Positions 1-10,536 of a DNA stretch of 64,000 bases are shown here, in pieces (the stretch's first letter is position 1; every line of letters begins with the position of its first letter). The DNA comes from DASPOF01 sp035626155 (lineage in GTDB: Bacteria > Desulfobacterota > Binatia > Binatales > Binataceae), in assembly GCA_035626155.1 (NCBI GenBank), contig DASPOF010000089.1:15172-79171 (forward strand), in the 5' to 3' direction. The position numbers were made by a program, and so were the translations under genes. The notes beneath the pieces were generated by a model that did not search any database, was not told the origin of the DNA, and worked only from the letters and a program-made list of their open reading frames with translations.

Positions 1-50
1 ATTTGGCTGAGCGCCAGGTCGAGCGCCTTGCTTTTGATCTCCTGCACCAT
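1..50 (-). CDS. recA: RecA recombinase, N-terminal fragment cut by the window edge
   Basis: Only the first 16 codons are present. The ATG is the complement of 48-50, and the translation MVQEIKSKALDLALSQ matches the N-terminal helix of RecA, which in the family continues as a conserved IEKQFGKGSIM stretch outside this window. A purine-rich stretch (caggac on the coding strand) precedes the ATG. RecA is the ATP-dependent strand-exchange protein of homologous recombination and the SOS co-protease. The following thpR gene on the same strand supports the call, because thpR lies next to recA in many proteobacteria. Identity rests on a short match and on synteny. Confidence 0.7.
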   Translation of the reverse strand, partial: MVQEIKSKALDLALSQ

Positions 51-155
51 CGAATGTCCTGCCCCCTGCGGGTCTTGGATACTCCGAAGAGAGTCCTCTC
101 ACAATAACGTTCAGACGGGGGTCCGCGCGATGGGGGTCGCCTGCGGGCCTTGGAC

Positions 156-746
156 TCAGGCGGCGGGGCGGAACACGAACGTGGCGAGCGCTTCGTAAAT
201 CGATCCCTCGGGCGCAAGAACGCTCCGATACAGAGTCATCGAGTCCACGCGCGAGACGCCGAAATCGCGTTCGCGGGCCGCCTCGAGCCGCGCCCGCGTC
301 GCGCGGTATCCGCGCAGGCTGCGCACCCGTCCGATCGTGAGATGGCCCGAGAACGGACGCGACTCGCGCTCGAACCCGCAAGTAGCGGCGGCCTGCTCGA
401 CCCGCTCGGCGAGCGGCGCAAGTCTGTCGCTGATAAGTCCCGCCCAAATCACTCGCGGGCGCGCGAGGTCGGGGAAACCGCCAACCCCGCGCGCGCGAAA
501 TTCGAACGGCTCAGTCGCGCTCGCGATCGAGCGCAGTTCGCCGGCCAGCGGCTCGATCGCCGTGAGCTGGACCGCGGGGCCCAGGAATTTGAGCGTCACG
601 TGCAGGTTGGAGCGGCGCACCCACTTGATTCCGTCGTCCGGCGAGCGGAGTTCCGCGATGAAGTCCGCTAGCGCGGCCTCGGCGGCATCGCTCATGCGGA
701 CCGCGATGAACGCGCGGATCCGGTCGGGCATCGTCTGCGCAGCCAT
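156..746 (-). CDS. thpR: RNA 2',3'-cyclic phosphodiesterase (2'-5' RNA ligase family)
   Basis: The protein has 196 residues and belongs to the two-histidine (2H) phosphoesterase superfamily. Both catalytic motifs are visible: HVT at about residues 49-51 and HLT at 135-137. ThpR hydrolyses 2',3'-cyclic phosphate RNA ends and can ligate tRNA half-molecules; its physiological substrate in bacteria is uncertain. The frame is open upstream to 1088, but that part is low-complexity Arg/Ser/Thr shadow of the next gene, so the ATG at 746 is chosen; an ATG at 731 is an alternative. Length matches the family. It lies on the same strand just upstream of recA, with about 105 bp between them. Confidence 0.9.
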   Translation of the reverse strand: MAAQTMPDRIRAFIAVRMSDAAEAALADFIAELRSPDDGIKWVRRSNLHVTLKFLGPAVQLTAIEPLAGELRSIASATEPFEFRARGVGGFPDLARPRVIWAGLISDRLAPLAERVEQAAATCGFERESRPFSGHLTIGRVRSLRGYRATRARLEAARERDFGVSRVDSMTLYRSVLAPEGSIYEALATFVFRPAA

Positions 747-801
747 GCCAATTGTTGGCGAAGTACTCAGCCGGCCGCGCGCGAGCGCATTACGCGCCGC
801 G

Positions 802-1401
802 TTATTTGTCGAGTTCCCACTCGACCAGGACGAGGCGGTCGTTGCCGAAGAACATCGAATTGCCCACGAACATCGTCGGCGAGCCGAAACCGCCGCGCGC
901 GATGAGTTCATCGGTATTGGCGCGCAGCTTCGCCTTGTACGGATCGGAATTGATCTTCTCGAAGAACTCGCGCTCGTCGAGTCCGACCTCGCGCACGATG
1001 GAGCGCAGGACGTCGTCCTGGCTGATGTCCCGGTTCTCGCCCCAGTAGCTCTCGAACGCGCGCCGCAAGTACGGCGAAATCTTCCCATGCTCGATCGCGA
1101 CGAATGCGCCGCGCATCGCCTTGACCGGGTTCACCGGGAACACGGTCGGACTGCCGATTTTGACCCCGTAGAAGTTCGCCCAGTCCCGGAGGTCTTTGCC
1201 GTAATAATCGCTCTTGGCCTTGACCGGCTTGGTGCGCGACTCGTACACGGACGGGTTCACCGTGTTGAACACGGCGCCGACCAGGAACGGCTTCCAGACG
1301 AGTTCCGCGCCGTGACGCCGGGCGATGTCCTCGATCTTGGTGAAAGCGAGGTACGTCCACGGACTCGAGCAATCGAAGAAGAATTCCAGTTTCTTGGCCA
1401 T
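802..1401 (-). CDS. 2-hydroxychromene-2-carboxylate isomerase-like DsbA/kappa-GST family protein
   Basis: The protein has 199 residues with a thioredoxin-like fold of the DsbA/kappa-GST type. Its N-terminus FFFDCSSPWTYLA carries the SSPW motif in which the serine activates glutathione in HCCA isomerases, instead of the CxxC of true DsbA. A conserved GSPTMFVGNSMFFGNDRL segment, ending with LVEWEL, closes the protein and is typical of the family. Characterised members isomerise a naphthalene-degradation intermediate with glutathione. No other naphthalene genes are nearby, so here a general glutathione-dependent role is equally likely. The ATG at 1401 is chosen because a GGGAG Shine-Dalgarno sits about 8 bases upstream. 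Confidence 0.85.
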   Translation of the reverse strand: MAKKLEFFFDCSSPWTYLAFTKIEDIARRHGAELVWKPFLVGAVFNTVNPSVYESRTKPVKAKSDYYGKDLRDWANFYGVKIGSPTVFPVNPVKAMRGAFVAIEHGKISPYLRRAFESYWGENRDISQDDVLRSIVREVGLDEREFFEKINSDPYKAKLRANTDELIARGGFGSPTMFVGNSMFFGNDRLVLVEWELDK

Positions 1402-1484
1402 GACTGATGCTCCCGCGCCGGGTTGCGGCGCATCCAGCATTGCATCGCCGGGGGCGCGATTGCCAGCGGCATCAAACGCCCGGC

Positions 1485-2402
1485 TCATTTGGCGGCGGGA
1501 TTCGCGACGTCGTCGATCTCGACCAAATCCGCGCGCACGCTGCCGATGAAAGCCGCCGCCTCGGCCCGAAGCGGGAGGTGGCGGGGGTCGGCGCTGACCC
1601 ACAGGCGCGTATCGTGACCGGATTTGCTCATCTTGCCGTTGCTCTCATAGACGACTGCGGGCGTGAGCCGGATCGCGTCGAACGATCCCGCCTTTACGCT
1701 TACCTGCTCGTGATCGCCGACTGCGAAATCGAATACATAGCGCGAGCTGCCGGTGAAGACGTCGAATGCCAGATGTCCGCCCGGCTGAAGCGGCTGCGAG
1801 AGCGCCATCATGGTGCCCGATATCGGCCCGCTGGGGTTCGCCGAGATGAACCTGCGCGTCTGCGAGCCCTTGTGATTCTCCTGTACCAGCGTGACGAGGC
1901 TTTCCGACTGGTCGAAGGAGACCCGGTACTCGTTGAAGCGCTGGTTCTCGTGCTGGCGGATGTACATGTCGTGGGGCGCAAGGGTGCCCACGCTGAACGA
2001 CTCGCGCACGTAATCGCGCATCCTGAACAGCAGGTCCACGAGCGGATTGGTCTGAACCCATACTTCCGCGGTCCACATCGAGGGTTGCTTGCGATCGCGA
2101 TGCAGTTCGACTTTAGCGTCGGCGGCTGGAATCCCCAGCCACGATGCCTGGAATACCAGCCGTTCTCCGTCGTGGAACGGGAGCGGCCCGGCCTTATATG
2201 CCGGGACTTTCACGCCGTCGGGGAGCGGGATGGGTTCGGCCGAAAGGGCGGGCTTTCGCGCGGCGTGGATGGCCGGCGCGGGCGTCGCCGCAATGGTCGG
2301 CGCGGCAGGCGCGGCCGGGCTCGCGATTAAAAGCGCGGCAACGACTGCGTAGGGCGCGATTACCGCCCTTCGAGCCGCTATTTTGGTTGCAATACCCGCC
2401 AT
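1485..2402 (-). CDS. DUF3108-type exported protein
   Basis: The protein has 305 residues. The N-terminus is a signal peptide (positively charged start, then AVVAALLIAS, cleavage near an Ala-Pro rich stretch). The mature part starts around residue 60 with a GERLVFQASWLGIPAADA segment and is rich in beta-strand, with a conserved FDVFTG...DFAV core and a final VRADLVEI strand, as in DUF3108 proteins. These are periplasmic or outer-membrane-associated proteins of unknown function. The frame is open upstream to 3179 only because it shadows the divergent HEAT gene; ATG 2402 gives a proper signal peptide. Only 39 bp separate it from the divergent gene, so both promoters must overlap. Confidence 0.75.
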   Translation of the reverse strand: MAGIATKIAARRAVIAPYAVVAALLIASPAAPAAPTIAATPAPAIHAARKPALSAEPIPLPDGVKVPAYKAGPLPFHDGERLVFQASWLGIPAADAKVELHRDRKQPSMWTAEVWVQTNPLVDLLFRMRDYVRESFSVGTLAPHDMYIRQHENQRFNEYRVSFDQSESLVTLVQENHKGSQTRRFISANPSGPISGTMMALSQPLQPGGHLAFDVFTGSSRYVFDFAVGDHEQVSVKAGSFDAIRLTPAVVYESNGKMSKSGHDTRLWVSADPRHLPLRAEAAAFIGSVRADLVEIDDVANPAAK

Positions 2403-2441
2403 GATGCCCGATAATTTTGTCCGATCGCGGAGGGCTGGGAA

Positions 2442-3233
2442 ATGTTTAGACGCCGGCTTTTTCCTGCAGCGTTCGTTCTCGGCGCGGCTTTGGCGCTTCC
2501 CTGCGCAGCGCGCGCCCAATACGGCGGCGAGGGTATGGGCAGCGCGCTCAGTTCCAACCCGATGATGCACCAGGGGAAGGTCGTGCCCGGCGTCGACGAC
2601 CAGGTTTCGCGCGCGCAGCAGGAATCCTCCTTCAAGATTATCAAGGACGTGAAGGTTGGCCTCAAGGACGCCGACCCCAACGTGCGCGTCAGCGAGCTCA
2701 AGAAGCTCATCCCGCTCAAAGACCCCGAGGTGGATACGATCCTGGTCGAGTCGATGGCGGATCCGGACATCCGCGTAAAGATGAAGGCGATCGACATCCT
2801 CGGCGGCCGCGAGAGCAATGCCGCCGTGCCGCCGATGTCGCAAATGCTGTTCCTGCGATCGACCGAGCCGATCGTCAAACTGCACCTGGTCGCCGCGCTC
2901 GGACGGATCGGAGATTCGGGCGGAACGCTGCCGGTGATGCAGTACATGGAGCAGCAGGCGGACGATCGCGCGCGGGGCACCGCGGTGTTCGCGCTGGGCG
3001 AAATCGGCGGAGATCGCGCGGTTCCGCTGCTGGCAAGCGCCGCGCAAATGGATCGAAGCCCGATGGTGCGCCGGCTTGCCAAGGAAGCACTGGAAAAGAT
3101 CGACGGCGAGATTCCCACCCAGCACAGCGAGCAGCTCGCGGCGGACAAAAAGCCCGCGGGGCTGCAAACCACCGATCAAAAGCTCGCCAAGTTGCGCGAG
3201 TACGACAGCAAGATCCAGGAACAGGAACGTTAG
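2442..3233 (+). CDS. Exported HEAT-repeat protein
   Basis: The protein has 263 residues. Residues 1-25 form a signal peptide (RRRLFPAAFVLGAALALPC, then AARAQ as likely cleavage site). From about residue 65 to 215 there are four to five HEAT-like helical hairpins of about 32 residues (DADPNVRVSELKKL, DPDIRVKMKAIDIL, EPIVKLHLVAALGRIGD, DDRARGTAVFALGEIG, SPMVRRLAKEALEKI). The C-terminal tail is charged and probably coiled coil. HEAT solenoids bind proteins; the partner is unknown. It is divergent from the DUF3108 gene and convergent with the DUF1501 gene. The start is supported by GGAGGG about 9 bases upstream. Confidence 0.75.
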   Translation: MFRRRLFPAAFVLGAALALPCAARAQYGGEGMGSALSSNPMMHQGKVVPGVDDQVSRAQQESSFKIIKDVKVGLKDADPNVRVSELKKLIPLKDPEVDTILVESMADPDIRVKMKAIDILGGRESNAAVPPMSQMLFLRSTEPIVKLHLVAALGRIGDSGGTLPVMQYMEQQADDRARGTAVFALGEIGGDRAVPLLASAAQMDRSPMVRRLAKEALEKIDGEIPTQHSEQLAADKKPAGLQTTDQKLAKLREYDSKIQEQER

Positions 3234-3280
3234 CAGGATATTGGCGCTCAGCCGGGATCGATCGCGGTTTGCAGCCGCGC

Positions 3281-4597
3281 TCAGATTTTGAGCAGGCCGG
3301 CGGGGTTGCTGCGGGCCGCTGAGAAGCCGGGGAACACCGTCTTAAGCTGGCCGTCGCTGAGTGCCATGTGGCCCGCGAGCACGGTCGAAATCGCATCGCG
3401 GAAATCGGTCGTGACGGCGAGATCGCGTTCCTGGTAAAGCTCCGCGGTCCCCAGCCCGGGCCATCGCCCATACACCTTTGCACCGCGCACCAGGCCGCCC
3501 ATCACCCACATCGCGTTGCCATGCCCGTGATCGGTGCCCGCATTTCCATTCTCGCGCACGGTGCGGCCGAACTCGGAAATCACCAGCACGATGGTGTCGT
3601 TCCATGCCGGTCCAAGCGCCTTGGCGAAGCCCGCCAGCCCCTCGGCGAGCGGCTTGAGATGGTTTGCGAGCTGGCCATTGGCAGCGCCCTGGTTCACGTG
3701 CGTGTCCCATCCGCCGAGCGCCATGAACGCGATGCGGATGGTCGGGTCGCGCTGGATGAGACGGGCAAGGCGATCGGTGTCGGTGGAGAATCCTTCCGGC
3801 GACGGCGCGCCGTTGTTCGCCTCGGCCATGTCCTGCGCGAGTTCGCCCATGAGCCGCTGCCGCGCCGCACGTCCGTCGCGATATGCGATGCTGAGCGGGT
3901 CCTTGCCCGTGTATAGGCGGTCGAATGCCTGTTCGATAATCGGGCGGTCCAGCGGCATCGGGCGTTCGGCGGCCCGGCCGGTCGGGATGTTCGCAACCGG
4001 CATCCTGCCGCTAAGAATTCGCGGAAGTGTCGGCCCGAGGCTCAGCGCCTCGGTCGGTCCGTGATTTCCCGCCATCGTCGCGAGCACGCGGTTAAGCCAT
4101 CCGTCCGAGGTGGTTTTCACGCCCGGCGTGCCGCTCTCCATGAAATCCTGCGCATCGAAGTGCGAGCGCGTCGGGTCGGGCGAGCCGCAGGCGTGGATGA
4201 AGGCAAGCGTGCCGTCCTTCCAAAGCGGCATCACCGGCGCCAGCGCAGGGTGAAGTCCGAAGTATCCGTCGAGGTCGAGCGCGCCGCCGGCGCCATTGCG
4301 GCCCACCGCGATGTTCGGTCGCGCATCGTAATAGATGGAATCGCCGTGAGGGACGACCACGCTCAGGCCGTCCACAGCGCCGCGCTGGAACACCACGACC
4401 ATGCGCTTGCGGCCTGGGCCGCCGCTATCGGTGCGCGCAGCCCATGCGTGCGGGCTTACGAGCACGATTCCGGCGGCGGAGAGAATCGCGGCGCGGCGCA
4501 GAAACTCGCGCCGTCCGATCGGGTTTGCAAGCCGGGGATTGCAGGCGGCGCATCGCGCGGCGGCCGCTTCGAGTTCTCGCTTGTCGATTGGCTCCAT
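3281..4597 (-). CDS. DUF1501 family Tat-exported protein
   Basis: The protein has 438 residues. A twin-arginine motif (RREFLRR, residues 29-35) is followed by a hydrophobic stretch ending at SPHAWAA, so Tat export is predicted. The body shows the DUF1501 signatures: VVVFQRGAVDGLSVVVPHGD, a GLHPALAPVMPLWKDGTLAFIH block, and GGWDTHVNQG followed by VISEFGRTVRENGN and TDHGHGNAMWVMGG. The family is related to the sulfatase/alkaline phosphatase fold, but its substrate is unknown. The gene follows the DUF1800 gene by 11 bp on the same strand; this pair is a widely conserved two-gene unit. Confidence 0.9.
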   Translation of the reverse strand: MEPIDKRELEAAAARCAACNPRLANPIGRREFLRRAAILSAAGIVLVSPHAWAARTDSGGPGRKRMVVVFQRGAVDGLSVVVPHGDSIYYDARPNIAVGRNGAGGALDLDGYFGLHPALAPVMPLWKDGTLAFIHACGSPDPTRSHFDAQDFMESGTPGVKTTSDGWLNRVLATMAGNHGPTEALSLGPTLPRILSGRMPVANIPTGRAAERPMPLDRPIIEQAFDRLYTGKDPLSIAYRDGRAARQRLMGELAQDMAEANNGAPSPEGFSTDTDRLARLIQRDPTIRIAFMALGGWDTHVNQGAANGQLANHLKPLAEGLAGFAKALGPAWNDTIVLVISEFGRTVRENGNAGTDHGHGNAMWVMGGLVRGAKVYGRWPGLGTAELYQERDLAVTTDFRDAISTVLAGHMALSDGQLKTVFPGFSAARSNPAGLLKI

Positions 4598-4608
4598 CGG
4601 CGATGCTC

Positions 4609-6180
4609 CTACCTCGTCATGAACTCCGGGCTTCCAAGGATCAGGGCGGCGCGAAGCTTCGGGTCGGCCGCCGCGATTGCCTCGGAAGTCGATGCGGTGA
4701 AATCGGCGCCGAGCGCGGCGGCAAGCCGGCCGGGTTCGAGCGGCGGCATCTTCTGCGCCGGGCGCTCAGGATGATCGCCCGCGGCCAGCTCGGGGCCGTG
4801 CTCGTCGGGCGGCCGCTCAAGCGGCAGATTCCCGGTGCCGAGCCCGGTTGCGAAGCTGAGCCGCCTCATCATCGCATCGGGATTCAGCCACGCATCGCGC
4901 ACCGACGCATATCCGTTCGGCGTCTGGCATCCATATGGCGGCATCCCGAGCATCGCCATCGTTCCGGCCAGCGGACGGTAATTGCGCACTGCCACGCCGC
5001 TTAGCCGCACCGATGAAATCACGTACTCGTATGGCGTCTTGAACTTTGCGCCGAAGCAGGCGCGGTCCCAGAACTCGGGCGCGCTGAACATCGTCTCGAG
5101 CACCGCCCGGATGTCGCCATCGGAGGAGAGGTAGCGTTGCGCCATCCGCTCCACGAGCCGCCGGGGCGGATCGTCGGCGACGAAGTATTGCGCGAGCTGG
5201 TAGCTCAGATGATTCGCGGTGGACGGATGGCGCGCGAGAATGTCCAGCGCCTGCTCGCCCTCCTGCGCTCCTCCTGCGCCGATCCGATGGCCGAGCAAAG
5301 TCTTGTCGGAAGAATCGTGGCGGTCGGGGTCGAAATAAAATCCGCTCGCGGGAATCGCCGGCATCCCGGTTCCCCATCGGCGGTACCGGCCCGCGAAACG
5401 ACCCATCCCCTGCCCGGAAAACTTGCGGCGCGCTTCCTCATCGCCCTTCGGGATTCCCCATCCGGTCAGGATGCGCGCGAGCGCGATCACATCCTGCTGC
5501 GAGTATCCGCCGTTTACGCCCAGCGTGTGCAGCTCCATCAACTCGCGCGCGTAGTTCTCGTTTATGCCCTCGAACTTGCCCTTCGCGCCGGGGCTCCCGG
5601 GCGCGGTGTTCTGCCAGTTGTCGAGGTAGAAGAGCATCGCGGGATGCCGGGCGGTCGCGGCGAGCAGGGTGCGGAACTTGCCCATCGTGTTCGGTCGAAT
5701 CGCGTCCTGCTCGAATGAGCCAGTCCAGATATGATCGAGACCCTTGCCGGCGAAGACGTTGAAGTGATTGAACCAGAAATGGGTCATCACCTCCTGGAGC
5801 TGGCGCGGGCCTTCGATCGCACGCAGCAGGCGCGCCTCGACCGCCTCCTCGAGCACGATCCGCTGCGCCTTGAGCGCGTCCTTGATGGCGCCCTTGTCAT
5901 CGCCGTTGTCGCGCTTAATCTCGTGCCGGGCCTGCATCACGGGGCGCCAGTATTCGAGGAAGAGCGCCATCGGCGTCATGTGCAGCGTTCGATAGCCGGC
6001 GACTTTGCGGACGAGGCCTTCGGGGATCGGAATCATTTCCGGATGGAGCTGCTGGCGGATGTATTCTTCGACTCCGATGTTCCGCACGAATTCCGCATCG
6101 CCCGGGCGCGGTCCGAAGGCGAGCCGATTGAGCGCGTGCATCGCGCGATCGCGCCCGGGCATATCACCTGTTTCGCGCAC
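4609..6180 (-). CDS. DUF1800 family protein
   Basis: The protein has 523 residues. Recognisable family blocks are HALNRLAFGPRPGD near the N-terminus, MTHFWFNHFNVFAGKG, NENYARELMELHTLGVNGGYSQQDV and GAKFKTPYEYVISSVRL. No clear signal peptide is visible, although many members are exported. The function is unknown; it always appears beside DUF1501, and the two are presumed to act together. The start is ambiguous: GTG at 6180 has a GGGG stretch at suitable distance, while ATG at 6162 gives a shorter form beginning MPGRDRAMHALN. It is the first gene of the two-gene unit. Confidence 0.88.
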   Translation of the reverse strand: MRETGDMPGRDRAMHALNRLAFGPRPGDAEFVRNIGVEEYIRQQLHPEMIPIPEGLVRKVAGYRTLHMTPMALFLEYWRPVMQARHEIKRDNGDDKGAIKDALKAQRIVLEEAVEARLLRAIEGPRQLQEVMTHFWFNHFNVFAGKGLDHIWTGSFEQDAIRPNTMGKFRTLLAATARHPAMLFYLDNWQNTAPGSPGAKGKFEGINENYARELMELHTLGVNGGYSQQDVIALARILTGWGIPKGDEEARRKFSGQGMGRFAGRYRRWGTGMPAIPASGFYFDPDRHDSSDKTLLGHRIGAGGAQEGEQALDILARHPSTANHLSYQLAQYFVADDPPRRLVERMAQRYLSSDGDIRAVLETMFSAPEFWDRACFGAKFKTPYEYVISSVRLSGVAVRNYRPLAGTMAMLGMPPYGCQTPNGYASVRDAWLNPDAMMRRLSFATGLGTGNLPLERPPDEHGPELAAGDHPERPAQKMPPLEPGRLAAALGADFTASTSEAIAAADPKLRAALILGSPEFMTR

Positions 6181-6273
6181 GCCAAGCCCCTGTTACTTGA
6201 TATATACGACGCCCACGCGGATCGGATTCGCGGAAATCCGCAAATCGGCGCGACCGCCCGGCGGCGGTCCTGC

Positions 6274-6720
6274 TCAGCGCGTCGCGCGGCCCCAGGCTTC
6301 GATCAGGCTCTCGAAAGCGCGGCGCAGTTCCGGGTCCTTGAGCGCGGGCAATTCGATGGCGTGGCGCGCCGCGCGCGGCACCGGACGCAGCGGAGAGCGC
6401 TCGCGGCGCGAGAGGCTTCCGCGCACGAATCGGATGTCGCGCACGCTGTCGTCGCCGAGCCGTTCGCGCACTCGGGTGAGGATCTGCGACTTGATCAGCC
6501 CGAGCTCCTGGATCCACATCGCCGTCGAGACTTTAATCACAGCTGTGTGGAACTTGATGGAATCGACCTGAGTACGCCGCGCGATATTCGCGCCGACGAT
6601 ATCGGGCCATTCGCGGATGAGGCGCACGATCGCGAAGTGACCCTCGGCATCGAGGCGATCGATGATCGGGCGCAGGAGCGCGCCGACTTTCTGGGGAGCA
6701 TCTTTTCGCGTCGATGGCAT
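6274..6720 (-). CDS. DUF721 (DciA-like) protein
   Basis: The protein has 148 residues. The DUF721 domain covers about residues 10-100 and includes the WPDIVGANIARRTQVDSI segment and the VIKVSTAMWIQELGLIKSQIL strand-helix pair that define the family. The C-terminal 45 residues are Arg/Pro-rich and then helical. DciA is the ancestral loader of the DnaB replicative helicase in bacteria lacking DnaC or DnaI; short DUF721 proteins may have this or another nucleic-acid role. It lies 93 bp upstream of the DUF1800 gene on the same strand and is divergent from nrdJ. Confidence 0.75.
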   Translation of the reverse strand: MPSTRKDAPQKVGALLRPIIDRLDAEGHFAIVRLIREWPDIVGANIARRTQVDSIKFHTAVIKVSTAMWIQELGLIKSQILTRVRERLGDDSVRDIRFVRGSLSRRERSPLRPVPRAARHAIELPALKDPELRRAFESLIEAWGRATR

Positions 6721-6898
6721 CGGGGTTTGACGATAACGCCCCCCGCTGGCATTTCAAGACCCGGCGCGAATCGGCGGGCTCAAGCGAGGGTTTAATGGTG
6801 TTTTATTCCGGTCAATTTGAATTAGCCATCCTCATTTGACTTAGGACTTCTCATTGGGAAGTATATGAAAGCGAAGAAACGTCGAACGGTTATCAACA

Positions 6899-6946
6899 GC
6901 CCGATGTATAGATTATGAACAGGCCTGTAAACACTACATCTAGCGG
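6899..6946 (+). promoter_or_regulatory. Tandem NrdR-box-like sites upstream of nrdJ
   Basis: Two 16-bp sites resemble the NrdR consensus acaCwAtATcTwGtgt. The second, acactacatctagcgg at 6931-6946, keeps the C..A.AT.T.G core (CTACATCTAG). The first, gcccgatgtatagatt at 6899-6914, keeps most of it (CGATGTATAG). Core-to-core distance is 32 bp, three helical turns, which is the usual spacing of paired NrdR boxes. NrdR is the nucleotide-sensing repressor of RNR genes; its gene is not in the window. The surrounding 399 bp (6721-7119) are AT-rich and otherwise hold only the promoter and hairpin listed separately. Confidence 0.65.
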
Positions 6947-6954
6947 TAAAGGAC

Positions 6955-6984
6955 TTGACATCGACACAATGCCGGGAGCATATT
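6955..6984 (+). promoter_or_regulatory. Sigma-70-type promoter of nrdJ
   Basis: A perfect -35 box TTGACA lies at 6955-6960. With an 18-bp spacer the -10 candidate is CATATT at 6979-6984 (4 of 6 matches to TATAAT). It lies immediately downstream of the NrdR-like boxes. Transcription would start near 6991 and give a leader of about 130 bases before the ATG at 7120. Confidence 0.55.
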
Positions 6985-7033
6985 TTCCCGCGCGCACGAT
7001 GATTTTATGAGGCGGAAACGTCATTGAGCCGAC

Positions 7034-7070
7034 GGACTTAACGCCCCCTCCCGGAGGGGGCGCTAAGTCC
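7034..7070 (+). promoter_or_regulatory. Long stem-loop in the nrdJ leader
   Basis: Bases 7034-7050 pair with 7054-7070 to form a 17-bp stem with one A-C mismatch and a 3-base loop. It lies between the predicted promoter and the ribosome binding site (GGAGGGG near 7107-7113). No T-run follows, so it is not a classical terminator. It may stabilise the 5' end or modulate translation. I looked for a cobalamin riboswitch B12 box here and did not find one. Confidence 0.6.
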
Positions 7071-7119
7071 GTGGCCGCGGCAGGTGTAACAGAAGCGAAA
7101 TCTGGTGGAGGGGCGGCGG

Positions 7120-9966
<2,847 letters not shown>

Positions 9967-9985
9967 GGCGGTGGAGGTGGACGCG

Positions 9986-10243
9986 ATGAAGCCGGATGAA
10001 AGACTGGTGCTCAAGTCGTCGCGCGCATTCGCAGTGCTCGCGATGCGCCATCCCAGGGCGTCGCTGCATGTGGCGGCGATCGTGCAGGGCGCAGAGAGCG
10101 GGCCGAGCTACGCGTGGGTCCAGTGCCTGGATTGCGCGGCGGATTTCGATTTCGAGAAAGACGGCGAATGGCGGCTTGCGGGAGCGCCCGCGAGCGAGCT
10201 TGGGCGGGAATTGCGCGCGGGAAATCCCGCGAACACGAATTGA
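9986..10243 (+). CDS. Small hypothetical protein downstream of nrdJ
   Basis: The protein has 85 residues and I do not recognise a family. It starts 19 bp after the nrdJ stop with GGAGGTGG placed 6 bases before the ATG, so it is probably translated from the nrdJ transcript. An in-frame GTG at 9971 is a weaker alternative. The sequence has a short beta-rich N-terminal part, a CLDC pair (YAWVQCLDCAADFDF) in the middle and an acidic C-terminal half. A single CxxC could bind a metal with a partner or be redox-active; this is speculation. Confidence 0.55.
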   Translation: MKPDERLVLKSSRAFAVLAMRHPRASLHVAAIVQGAESGPSYAWVQCLDCAADFDFEKDGEWRLAGAPASELGRELRAGNPANTN

Positions 10244-10253
10244 TTGTAGCGGC

Positions 10254-10400
10254 TGTTTGAAGGCCCCGGAGGAAGCGCGGAGGGGACGCCAGGGAAGTTT
10301 TACGATGAGGAGTGGACGCGGAGGGGTGCGCGGCGCAGAGAAGTTTCGTCACTCCTTGGCGCGGTGCTGAGGATGATTCCTCCGGGGCCTGCCTGAAACA
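10254..10400. repeat. MITE-like palindromic element
   Basis: A perfect 14-bp inverted repeat (AGGCCCCGGAGGAA at 10261-10274 and its complement at 10377-10390) bounds a 130-bp block. The similarity extends outward with a small indel (TGTTT at 10254-10258, AAACA at 10396-10400). Inside, AGGAGTG at 10308-10314 pairs with CACTCCT at 10350-10356, so the element can fold as a nested hairpin. It carries no gene. It fills the space between the converging nrdJ transcript and the nitroreductase gene. Small nested palindromes of this kind are usually non-autonomous mobile repeats. Confidence 0.5.
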
Positions 10401-10460
10401 AGGCGGGGCGCACGCTCCGCTTGCGAGTGTGGCGGTGGGGTGGCGGATGTGGTGACGGCG

Positions 10461-10484
10461 AGGGGCGGCGGCAACGCCGCCCCT
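10461..10484. terminator. GC-rich hairpin between convergent transcripts
   Basis: A perfect 10-bp stem (10461-10470 with 10475-10484) carries a GCAA tetraloop of the GNRA type. It sits between the nrdJ unit reading rightward and the nitroreductase gene reading leftward. No U-tract follows on either strand, so efficiency as an intrinsic terminator is uncertain. Confidence 0.4.
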
Positions 10485-10536
10485 CCAGTTTCCTGGAAGG
10501 GCGGGAGACAGCCGGGTGATCGCCGGCGCGCGGCGC

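Noticed and set aside
156..1088. A 310-residue open frame extending thpR upstream
   Set aside because: The extension is low-complexity Arg/Ser/Thr, a shadow of the isomerase gene; the family start is at 746.
6961..7000. GCCGGGAG resembles the core of a cobalamin riboswitch B12 box upstream of nrdJ
   Set aside because: Only the first half of the box matches, the second half is TATATT-like and no other conserved riboswitch element (P1/P4 signature) is visible.
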